From Raffaelea ambrosiae (Eukaryota > Ascomycota > Sordariomycetes > Ophiostomatales > Ophiostomataceae), in NCBI GenBank assembly GCA_002778195.1, contig PCDI01000020.1:413575-477574 (forward strand): 64,000 bases of DNA. The letters run 5' to 3'. The notes under the pieces were generated by a model. That model worked only from the letters and a program-made list of their open reading frames with translations, did no database searches and was not told the DNA's origin. Positions 55,213-64,000 of this stretch are shown here, one piece after another. The number at the start of each line of letters is the position of its first letter. Position 1 is the stretch's first letter. The translations under genes and the position numbers were made by a program.

Positions 55213-57480
55213 GCGCGGAGGTATTGTTTTAGAACGGAGTTGATTCTTTTCGTTTGGCCGTCGGTCTCGGGATGGTGTGTCGTAGATAGGGCGGGCGTAA
55301 TCTTTAGCAAGCGAGCAAAGCTGCGTTAGAATTCTGTAGCGAATTGTGTTCCTCGGTCCGACACGATCGTCGTAGGCAGGCCGTGAAGCTTCCAGACGTG
55401 GTTCAGGTATAGGTGAGCAGCGTCCTCTGCGCTACAGGTTCCGTGGCAGGGGATTAGGTGGCGCATCTTAGTCAACCGGTCGATCACAATCATGATAGCG
55501 TTGTAGCTGTGGCTTTTGGGCAGGTGCGTAATAAAGTCTACAGAGATATCACGCTAGGCTCGATTAGGAACGGGCAGGGGGTGTAGAAGTCTTTTTTGAC
55601 CGTCTCGGAACGGGGCGGCCCTACGGTAAGTATGGCACTTCTTCACCCAACGGGTAACGTAGCGGGCTATACCGGGCTAATAGTACTCGTGGGATAATAA
55701 TTCATATGTCTTAGAGCGGCTGGGGTGGCCCGAGGCCGGGTGGTCGTGATAGCGGCGAAGCAGGTTGGCTTTTAAGTCGTCGTGGTTAAGGACGTACATC
55801 CGGTCTCGTACGTATAAGTATTCGTAGCGGTTGGTACACTNCGCGAGGGTTANNGTGGGNANGCGGTGCGTNTTTGAGTCGGCTAGGGCTTTTAGGGCTT
55901 GACGAGGGATTGGGTCGGCTTCGTACGCTTGTCGAAACAGGTCGTGTAGGTTAGGGGGTAGGAGCAGTGCGTGGAATCGGAGGTTTGGAGCGAGGTTTTG
56001 CCGTTTTAAGACCGTCTGACTCTGGTGCAGGAGGCGTGTATTCCCCTTTTTAGGGAGATCTCTTAATCTTCGTGTTAGGGAGTCAGGCTTAACACCTTGC
56101 TTTCCGGGGCGGTAGTGGATTTGGAAGTTGAAGCGGGATAAGAACTCGGACCAGCGGGCTTGGCGGCGGTTAAGCAGCTTCGTAGAGGTAAAGTATTTTA
56201 GGTTTCGGTGGTTGGTTAAGACTTTAATAGGTGAGGGAGCCCCCTTCAGCTTAGGGCGCCACTCTTTAAAACAGCGAATAATAACGAGCAACTCTTTGTC
56301 GTAGATCTCGTAGTTGCATTCCGTGGCGGTGAGCTTTTTCGAGTAAAAAGCAATAGGGTGTAAGACGCCGTCGTCATCGTATTAAAACATGACGTTAACG
56401 GAGACGTAGTCGGAGGAGTTAGTCTTTAAGATCACGTCTTTTTTCCATTCGAAATGGGCTAAAATAGGGGCGGTTGTAAAGCGGGATTTCAACAGTTCGA
56501 ATGCGTTGGAGTAAGCGGTATCCCACGCGAAGAGAGTATCTTTTTTAGTTAAGCGAGTTAGCGGTGCAGTGATCTTAGAGAAGTCGGCGATGAAGCGGCG
56601 GTAAAAGTTAGCAAAGCTTAAGAAGGCTTAAACGTCGGTTAAGCAGGTTGGAGCGGGCCAGTCTCGAATCGTTTGTGTTTTAGCTGGGTTTATACGAATG
56701 CCGTCGCGGCCGATGATCAGGCCTAGGAATTTAGTCTCGGTATAATAAAATTCGCATTTAGAGGCTTTAGCGTATAAGCCAGCTTCGCGTAAGCGTGTTA
56801 AAACGGCGCGAACATGTTTCGTATGTTCTTCACGAGTCCGGTTATAAATTAAGATGTCATTTAAGTATGCAGTGTAGATTAAGTTTAAGAGTTTTCGTAA
56901 AGAGGCGTTGATATAACGCTGAAAGGTTGACGGGGCGCCGGTGAGCTCGAATGGCATAACTAGGCTCTTAAACAGGCTAAATCGAGTGTGAAATGCGTTT
57001 AAGTACTCTTCTCTTTTTTTAACGCGGAGCTCGTTGAAGGCGGAGACGATATTTATCTTACTATAGTATCTCATTCTGAACAGGTTATTTAGGGTTTCTT
57101 TAATTAAGGGCAGCGGGTATCGGTCTTTAATAGTAACGGCGTTTAAAGCGCGGTAGTCGACGTAAAAGCGTAAGCTACCGTCGCTCTTCTTTACAAACAG
57201 GATAAAGGAGGCGATAGGGGACGAACTCGGCTGAATGAATCCTTTTCGAAGATTCTTATCCAACCATTCTCGTAGCGCGCGGAGCTCTTCTCGCGACATG
57301 GAGTAAAGAGGGCCGTACGGTAGCACAACGCCCTCTTTTAACGCAATATGGTGGTTCATCGGGCGATACGGAGGCAGCTTATTAGCTTTTTGAGGGGAGA
57401 AGACGTCGGCGAAGTCGGTAATTTCCGGCGGTAAAACAAAGGGTGGCGGCTCAGCTTTCGGAGCGCTTAAAAGTTAGTTT
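55213..57480 (-). pseudogene. gypsy pol: reverse transcriptase, RNase H, integrase (inactivated)
   Basis: From about 57480 down, the reverse transcriptase has PYGPLYSMSREEL, FVKKSDGSLRFYVDYRALN, KDRYPLPLI, MPFELTGAPSTFQRYIN and YLNDILIYN. A stop near 56628 precedes AFLSFANFYRRFIADFSK, and RNase H follows. At 56291-55677 come the RNase H tail and connection (YRPGKQGVKPDSLTRR) and the integrase HHCC-type region (YHDHPASGHPSRSKTYELL). The core then continues through another stop to SDRGTQFATEF and HHPETDGQTKR at about 55230. Both active-site Asp of the polymerase that can be checked are Asn (KINI and YLND). Confidence 0.85.
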
Positions 57481-58159
57481 AAGGTGTTTAGAGTAGTGGT
57501 GTAAAACCGGTAGGATTTCCGACGAGCGTAAACGATAACCCCTTCCTTCGAAATCGGGGCGATGTTTATATAGCGGAGGGTTAACGGGCGTTGGTCTTGA
57601 TGTATTGGGCGGCTCTTCTTTGGAACAGTGTGTAGGGCGCGGACTTTCTTAGGGTAGGACGGGACATTGCAGTTGGTGCGGCAGTACTCGCTATCGAAGG
57701 TGATTGAGTGTTTAGCGAAGCGAACAGTCGGGTCGTGTTGCTTTAACTAAAACATTCCTAACACGATAGGATAGTGCGTTAGTTAAATAACGAAAAACAA
57801 AACGTTCTTTTGGTGGTGGTTTTTGATTTTCAAACCGGCGCGTACGTAATACTCACACTTGCCGGCTTTAGTAGCTCTTCCATCGAACACTTCGATATCG
57901 AACGGGTTACGTAAACGGTGTAGGGGCAGGTGGTGGTGGGAGGCTTAGTCGGCGTCGATAAAGGCTTTTCCTTTAACGCTGTAGTCGGTTAAAGCATACG
58001 TTAAGAGGGTAAGTTGGTCTTTCGCCATTAACTCAGCGGGTAGGATCATCAAGTTAAAGCGTTAATTATATTCTTCCTTGATAAAAAGTCCATAAACAGC
58101 GGCTGAGGAGATTCGGACGACGGTATAGGGTGCGTTAAAGAGCGGGCCTAACACACGAC

Positions 58160-59460
58160 TTAGTCCAAACGCACCCCTTCCCCTAACAATTGTCGAGGGG
58201 AACGAGAGTCGGAAGAGCGGTGAGAGCGGTGGCTACGCGAGTGGTGACGGTAGCCGTTAAAGGAGTGTCGAAACGAGGCGGTAAGGTTAGGAACGCCGAC
58301 GTTACGAAAGCTAAGCGTACGAGGGTCGTGGGTGTTAGGGTACGAGTAAGCGGCTATAAAATGATCTTTCGACTCGTAATGATAACACTCGCCACGGTCT
58401 CGGCGGGTGGTGTCGTGGCGTTGGTAAGACAGGTTCATCGGGTTGGGAAGCGGAGCGGCGTTAGGCTTCTTAGCGAACGGGGTAGGGAGCGAGGGAGTTG
58501 GCGTTGTGATAAGCGTTTGGGGAGTACGAGCAGGGGCGGTGTCCGCGGCGGGGGGGCGTCGGAGGGAGCCTCGAGCGTTTAAGCGGAGGCGGTGGTTGTT
58601 TAAAGATTATAGTAACGTTATAAAGCCGTAATAGTTTGGTGTAAGAGCATTAACATAAATCTAGTGTTAGTATAGCTTACAAGAAATAATATCTTCTAAG
58701 ATGGTTCGAAGCTGTTTGTTAGGTATTTCGGCTTTTATAGCAAGCCGTTAGAATTTAGTAAAAAAGGTGTTAAAGTCTTTATTCGTTTAACGGTAGCGGA
58801 GCAGTTTTTAACGGGAATTTTAGACTAGGTCGGGGTTTTCAAACGCTCGATTAAGGATTTCTAAAATGTTATAATAGTCGCGAAGTACCTCGTAATCGTT
58901 TTAGCAGTACGGGAGAATTTACGCGTAAGCCGCGCTTGTTAAGCGGCCCGTTGTATAAACCAAGCGAAAGACGGGAGTAGGGAAGCGATCAGCGTTAACA
59001 GTTAGTTTGTCTCGTACGGCTTGTTTGAAGCGGCGGAGGTCCGAGCGAGTACCGTCGAACTTGTTAGGGTNGGGTAGCTTTTNAGAGCGGGTGGTNGAGG
59101 GAGGTTCGGGAGGAGTCGGAGGATGCGGTGTTAGAGTTCGACCTTCGCCGGCGTCAGTGGACGAGGGCAGGGGGGAAGCAGACGAGGGGGCAGGTACAGT
59201 CGGGGCTTGTAAACGGCGGAGGTGTTCGAGGTTTATACGCGCGTCGAGTAGTTACTCAGTCAGGCCTTTAACAAAGTAACGGCTCTCCTCGAAGCGGCTA
59301 TTAGCGGCGACAAGTTCGGTGCGGGCGGTAGTCAATTCTTCGTCTTGCTAGCGAAGAAGTTCGTAAGTGGCTTGGAAGTAAGCTATCCAAGCCCTGGGAT
59401 CGGCGGCTATCGAATTAGCGAAGTCTTCCGGGTCGGAGGGCATGGCAGGGGGTTCCGGGA
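58160..59460 (-). pseudogene. gypsy gag (capsid and zinc knuckle), inactivated
   Basis: It starts near 59440 with MPSDPEDFANSIAADPRAW. A proline-rich linker follows, then the capsid part NKFDGTRSDLRRFKQAVRDKL and YEVLRDYYNILEILNRAFENPD, interrupted by several TAG/TAA stops. The zinc knuckle at about 58395 reads ECYHYESKDHFIAAY, with two of three Cys turned into Tyr. Confidence 0.75.
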
Positions 59461-59502
59461 TCGTAAGCATCTCGTCGGCACCTATGNGAAGGAGCTACGT
59501 AA

Positions 59503-59778
59503 TGTCACGGCCGGCAGGCAGACAGGTAAGCAGGGACGAGATGCAGTATATTTAGGATAGCTAGTCTTCTACAAAGGTGCAGGTAGGGGTCAGGTTGTAG
59601 ACGAAGACGTAGCTCAAGGAGCTACGTTTAGGAGGCAGATGCGGCTNAAAGAACTATTTACGATAGCGGTGACAAGCGGCAGTAATCTTAAGGGGGATCA
59701 GCTAGGTCTGCCAGCTAGCATACGAGTAGACAGACAATAAGCAAGCAGGGTGGGGCTCCGGCACGGCGGTCCGTGATA
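59503..59778 (-). repeat. 5' LTR of the minus-strand gypsy element
   Basis: A complete LTR of about 276 bp. It contains the inverted repeat ACGTAGCTC-aag-GAGCTACGT at 59607-59627, and the last ten bases of that repeat recur just inside the element at 59491-59500. Confidence 0.88.
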
Positions 59779-60330
59779 ATTACGCTATTTAAAAGGGAGC
59801 GAAAACCTCGGTATTTATTACACTTATTAGTCGTAAAGTAAGAAGATTAACGTTATCGGCTACGTTAACGCTTTTTAGAAAGACGATATTCTCTTTCGTA
59901 AGTCGACTTACGGTTACGTGTTTATAATAATCGAAGCTCCCGTTTCGTGGACTAATAAACAGTTGTTAACGGTGAGTAGCTTTACTTACGAGGTTAAGTA
60001 CTCTATAAGTTACTTCGCTATCACCTAGGCTGCTTAAATTAAGTAAATGCTTAATGAGTTAGAGTTAGAGTGTACGGTTACGCTCCGTATTAATAATAAC
60101 TCTGTTATTAAGCTAGTTTAAAGCGACGCTTTCCACCCGCGATCCAAACACTTTAATATTAAATATCACTTCTTTAGAGAGCGAGTCGAAGTAGGTTTAC
60201 TTAACGTAGAGTACGTTAATACGAAGGATTAACTAACGAACGTATTCACTAAGCTTTTAGTAGGGGATCTCTTTGCACGTTTAACTAGAAAGCTTATAAA
60301 GCCGGTCAACTCGTGATATCTCTTTTGTTT
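59779..60330 (+). mobile_element. Ty1/copia remnant (RNase H end)
   Basis: Read through stops, the plus strand gives the typical copia RNase H blocks in order: GYVFIIIEAPVSWTNKQ, LTVSSFTYEVKYS, then RSKHFNIKYHFFRERVEVG, LLNVEYVNTKD and FTKLLVGDLFARL. It begins abruptly at the edge of the gypsy LTR, so its 5' part is missing. It is strongly RIP-degraded. Confidence 0.75.
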
Positions 60331-61323
60331 AAATGTTATTATATTTCTTTTAAACTTTATTAAAAAAGGAGGCTCTCTTTTTAGTTATTTGGAGGCTTTC
60401 GCGATAGTTGTTGTTATTTTACTATCACTAAGCCTTAGGGGGAGTGTTAACAAGTGTTTGTTAGCTAACGGTGCACTTACGTATACACGTTGCGTTAATT
60501 AGCTAGCTAAGCACTAGGCTCCACTTATTTCCATATATAAAAGCTCCTCCGTGTTGGCCCTTAAGTATTTAGACTTTTAACCTTTAACCTATCCTCTTTT
60601 TCTTTTAGATAGTCTAGCCCTATACGGTGTTAAATGCAACTATTAAATCATACTTTTGACAGTTATTTTACTTTAATTACGAAAAAAAACAGTGTTTAAA
60701 GCAGTGTGGTTATAAGTGCTATTAATGAGTTAAATATATTATACTCCGTCTCTTAAACAAGCAGTGATTATAAAAAAGTAACTAATCATTTAAAAGCTTA
60801 TTCTCCTTCGCTTAAACTCATAAACGAAAGACCGAGATTTGAAAAAGCGGCTTTTATTATAAGTAAACGTGAGTTTAGTAGGATTTACTATATTAAGATA
60901 CTTTTTTCGTATAATCAAGCCGTACTCATTAACCAGCGCATAAGCTTAAACTGCTTTTATAACTTTTACAACTGTTTAATAAGTAGCTTTTAACGGTGAA
61001 GGGCCGCAAGGAGCACCAAGGTTGTCTACTATTAAGTTTAATGCTTTTTAGTGGGAGAAGATGCTTTTTAATAAAAGAAGATTACACCGAAAAAGCTCAC
61101 CGACTCGATGCACTTAGTTTTTTTTAAAGCATTTTTTAGTGTATTAAAGATTCTCAACATATACCTATTCTTATCGTATGTATCTCTATCTATCAGAAGT
61201 ATTCTTTGAGAGTCGGCGATTACGTGATATAAAATGGGATTTTTCTGACTAAAACCCCCCTAAATGACGGTACTCTAGTCAAACAATGGTGGTACTATAG
61301 CAATTCCCTATTATAACTACTAT
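60331..61323. other. AT-rich degraded repeat DNA
   Basis: This probably includes the 3' LTR of the copia remnant, near 60448-60660, starting at TGTTAACAAG. No genes are seen. It ends at the start of GC-richer unique DNA at the rhodopsin-like gene. Confidence 0.5.
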
Positions 61324-62573
61324 TTAACAACTATTTAAGTTGTTTATATTTATATTATCGCGTTTGTTTAACGTTAACTCCTCTTCGCTGTCTGCCCGCG
61401 TGTCGTTTTGCGTTGTCCATAATGCCGAGATATTATACTTGTCTTTCTTAGACCGTCTTCCCGATACCTCTGCTGACGACGACGCAGAGGGCGCTTTAAG
61501 CTCGATACCTGGTGTCGATGTCGGGATCGGCTGGTCTGTCACCTGGTGGCTCGATACGCCGCGAACAGCCGAGCCAACTGAGTGGCCGATTAGACGGAAG
61601 AGGGGGCGTAGGGTGGCCAAGCTGCCGGCCGTGATAGCGAGAGCCTGTTCGGCCGTGGACCAAATTGCAATATCGACGGTGGCCCCTGAGAGGTTAGTAG
61701 ACGTTCGAACGAAAGTGAGCAAGGACAACCTACAAAGAAAATCCTGGCTGCGAAAGTTCCCAACATAGCGGAAGCGAATGACAACCGCGCAGCTCGCCAG
61801 ACAGGCCAGAGCCATGATCGGAGCCAGTGCGATCTTGCTGCGTGTGTCCATCTTAAGGTGGAAGATCATGACGATCGGCAAGATGGCAAAGGTGAAGTCG
61901 CACACCACGCTAAAGGCGCTGTAGATGTACGTGATCAGAATAACCGCATCGATCGTAATACAATGGCCCGTGTAGCCCTCGAGATACCGCGTCCAGAAAT
62001 AAGTCACGGGGCGGCACTGGAAGAGCGTGATAAAGAAAAAGGCCACGCCAGTGAGCACCGTCACCGTCATGACCGTGTAGATGATCCAGATGTCGATCCG
62101 TCGCACCGTGATCCGAAGGAGAAACCAGCCAATCGAGATTTTCGACGCGATCATCGAGCTGCAATACCACATGTAACACAACCACCAGTACTGTTTTGTC
62201 AGGGAGGAAGTTGGATAAAAACGAAAAGAGGGGGGAAGAAAACACGAAACAAACCTTTAATGCTCGAGTCATGTCAATGAGCTCCAAATCCCAGTAATGC
62301 TGGCCTGTGCCATAATGGACGCCGACAAGGGCAGACGAAGCAAAGAGAACAAAAAAGATCTAACAAGATCGAAAGGTCAGCCATACTCTGATTTGGACAG
62401 AACGATCAAACATGATGCCATACATAAGCTGCCACCATAGCCCAGTCATCCAAGCCAAAGTTTCGGACCATCACGCTGCGCACATAGCATCGGAGCGCCA
62501 GCGCAAAGCCTGCCAAAACGAGCAGGGCAATAACTACAGCCCGCAATTGGGGGCCTCGGTCCTCGATAGCCAT
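61324..62573 (-). CDS. fungal rhodopsin-like seven-TM integral membrane protein
   Basis: Three exons on the minus strand, 62573-62424, 62359-62255 and 62190-61324 (gtatgg..ttag, gtttgt..acag, all phase 0), give 373 aa. The family signature is complete: an N-terminal helix with LRCYVRS, then NFGLDDWAMVAA, GVHYGTGQHYWD, YWWLCYMWYCSSMIASKISIGWFLLRI, TLFQCRPVTYFW and CDFTFAILPIVMIF. Seven hydrophobic segments are followed by a hydrophilic tail with RRSKKDKYN. This is the Rhodopsin_dom_fungi (PTH11-related) group. Members may be receptors, but no retinal-binding role is implied. There is no CFEM domain at the N-terminus. The gene directly abuts the degraded transposon block, and its last codons (NININNLNSC) lie in AT-rich DNA, so its 3' end may have been altered by the repeat. 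Confidence 0.87.
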
Positions 62574-64000
62574 AGTGTGTGTTGAATTGGACGTAGAAAG
62601 AGAGTGAAGAGAAGAGAAGAGAAGGGAAGAGGAAAGAAAAATAAAGAGAAAAGAAAAGTAAAGGAAGGGAAGGGAGGGGAAAATACTAAGGGTTTGATTT
62701 AGTTTTTCTCGGTTTCAGTGTCAGTGTCAGTCCCAGGTAAAGTTGTATCCTTGTCCTCTAGCTATAACTCATGTATACACGTGTACAGTGGGAAAGCGAA
62801 GAAGCAAAATGGCCGCTAGTGAGGCGTTTCAGGGACTCTTTGGGGGCTCAGGAAAGAAGACTGTTCAACAAACAGGCGCAGGTCGACCACAATGATGCCG
62901 TCTTTTGTTGGTATACACGCAAGGCAGAGTTTTCCCAAGTAACGGATGTTGAAGAATAGCAGGCTGCCCGCTTGTCCCGGCCTTTCCTTGGCAACGTGCA
63001 GTAGAAGCCGTTTCGAGATTACGGCGTGTTGAGAAAGTTGGGAAATTTTGACAGTGCAGAGAGTATGGAATTCCTAGGTTGGATCGATGAAATGAATCCA
63101 AGGGTATACATAACATCCTATCACAACGAAATCCAAAAGCTGAACGCATAGTCTTAAGTCAAAGGGAGTTACACTTGTGTTTATTCCCCCTTTCTTTTCT
63201 TTATCGGCCTACCTGGTTACCCTAACACTATGAAAGTACGAATACAGCACCACGGCTGCCGAGCAGTGGCGACGAAATATCGCTCCGGAAATAGGAAAAA
63301 GAGGGCTAGGGTCGTGTGAGTGGCTCGGACGTTTTGGTGTCATGACAGATTTGTGTGGTCAAATGCGACGCTGAGTAACCAAACTACTAATAACTAACCA
63401 GAGATTCGATGCCGATCCAATGCTCTTGCCTGCAAAGTGATTTAAGCAGACGAGTTCTTTTCTGTAATCACTCTCGTACTCTTTGTTCTGCACGACATCC
63501 TTCTTCGGCTCGTTTCCAACATGAAATCTGGCATAAATCTGGTATATAAAAAACGAGCTCTCGATCAGCCTCTAGAACGTTTCGAACTATTCGAACTGAA
63601 TTACAGAAGGTGTATACAGTGTATTCTCAAAAGGCCTCTTACTTAACCCAGAGGGGATAACCTACCGGCGGTGTCGATTCCGGTGGGAAACCAAAGCCGC
63701 TGTTACACTCGGTCCTAAGCTATTCCTGGAAAACATCCGCTTCGCAAAGACCCCCCCCCACTAAATCGTCGCTAGAACGGGAACGAGCCTCTTCCCTTTC
63801 GACATTTTCAACATCTTCCACGCAGCCCACACAGACTACGGAAGCCGCCAGAAACGGTCGTTGCCCTCCAAGGCGAAACAGAGATCGGCATGCCTTCCGC
63901 ATGATTCGTTTTGCTGTGGTGATGCCAGTCCAGTCCCTGGTTTTTGTTTCTACTAATACATGGTGCTGTTTTTGTACTGTTTTTTATTCGTACTCATGCA
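62574..64000. other. terminal region without supported genes
   Basis: A/G-rich leader DNA of the rhodopsin-like gene (62590-62690) is followed by unassigned sequence. GGTATATAAAAAAC at 63541 looks like a TATA element for a gene that may start beyond the window. No family is recognised in the short frames. Confidence 0.45.

Larger units (their letters stand above)
54191..59778 (-). mobile_element. Ty3/gypsy LTR retrotransposon with two LTRs and an 800-N gap
   Basis: Nearly identical LTRs start with TGTCACGG at 54191 and 59503. The right one runs to 59778, ending CCGTGATA, a degenerate mirror of the start. The left one is cut by the gap at 54413. The minus-strand order is gag (59460-58160), protease, reverse transcriptase, RNase H, integrase (to about 55213, then gap). 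GC content is much higher than in the flanking degraded elements, so it is younger, yet stops and G-to-A changes are frequent and it cannot be autonomous. No matching target-site duplication is visible at its edges. Undetermined single bases at 55842-55872 and 59071-59486 suggest collapsed or mixed copies. Confidence 0.88.

Noticed and set aside
58190..58582. Plus-strand open frame rich in R, G and V
   Set aside because: It is antisense to the gag gene of the minus-strand gypsy element, and its composition follows the opposite strand.
63720..63902. Small minus-strand frame at the right end
   Set aside because: Sixty codons without recognisable features, and its context is unknown because the window ends.

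Overview
The window is nuclear DNA of a filamentous ascomycete (Pezizomycotina, most likely Sordariomycetes). Genes have short GT-AG introns of 51-171 bp, and the gene content is fungal: fungal p47/Shp1, Mim1, Oxa1, a Rag GTPase of the Gtr1 type, URC4/DUF1688, a Zn2Cys6 regulator and a fungal rhodopsin-like membrane protein. Repeats carry the transition pattern of repeat-induced point mutation (RIP). I cannot name a species.

Three parts can be told apart. (1) 1-20.4 kb is ordinary housekeeping DNA: a 2-oxoglutarate/Fe(II) dioxygenase (+), a membrane-anchored amidohydrolase of the CE9-like type (+), URC4/DUF1688 (+), OXA1 (-), MIM1 (-), p47/Shp1 (+) and Gtr1/RagA (-). Intergenic DNA here has long pyrimidine-rich leaders and several homopolymeric C/G runs of 19-26 bp. 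(2) 20.4-47.7 kb is mixed accessory DNA. It holds a graveyard of broken metabolic genes: an SDR remnant, a 3-dehydroshikimate dehydratase-like remnant, a 2.08-kb tandem duplication with a RIP-damaged SDR in each copy, and a frameshifted methyltransferase ending in a 21-bp minisatellite with an assembly gap. Apparently intact genes lie among and after these: an uncertain small protein, an MFS transporter, a hypothetical protein, then a Zn2Cys6 regulator (-), a ketopantoate-reductase-like enzyme (+), a monocarboxylate-type MFS transporter (+) and an APH-family kinase (+). The motif TCTCCGA recurs six times around the regulator, reductase and transporter, suggesting one small regulated module. 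(3) 47.7-61.3 kb is a transposon block: LTR pieces with three CACGTG boxes each, an extremely AT-rich dead Ty3/gypsy element (+), a younger, GC-richer Ty3/gypsy element (-) with both LTRs and an 800-N gap, and a Ty1/copia tail (+). A rhodopsin-like membrane protein gene (-) follows at 61.3-62.6 kb, then unassigned DNA.

The transposons are inactivated mainly by G-to-A/C-to-T changes. Both gypsy elements have lost the first Asp of the reverse transcriptase Y-x-D-D box to Asn, and both have lost zinc-knuckle cysteines to Tyr. I see no CRISPR array, rRNA gene, convincing tRNA gene, or PKS/NRPS backbone gene. Coordinates of spliced genes were worked out by hand from splice signals and reading-frame continuity.
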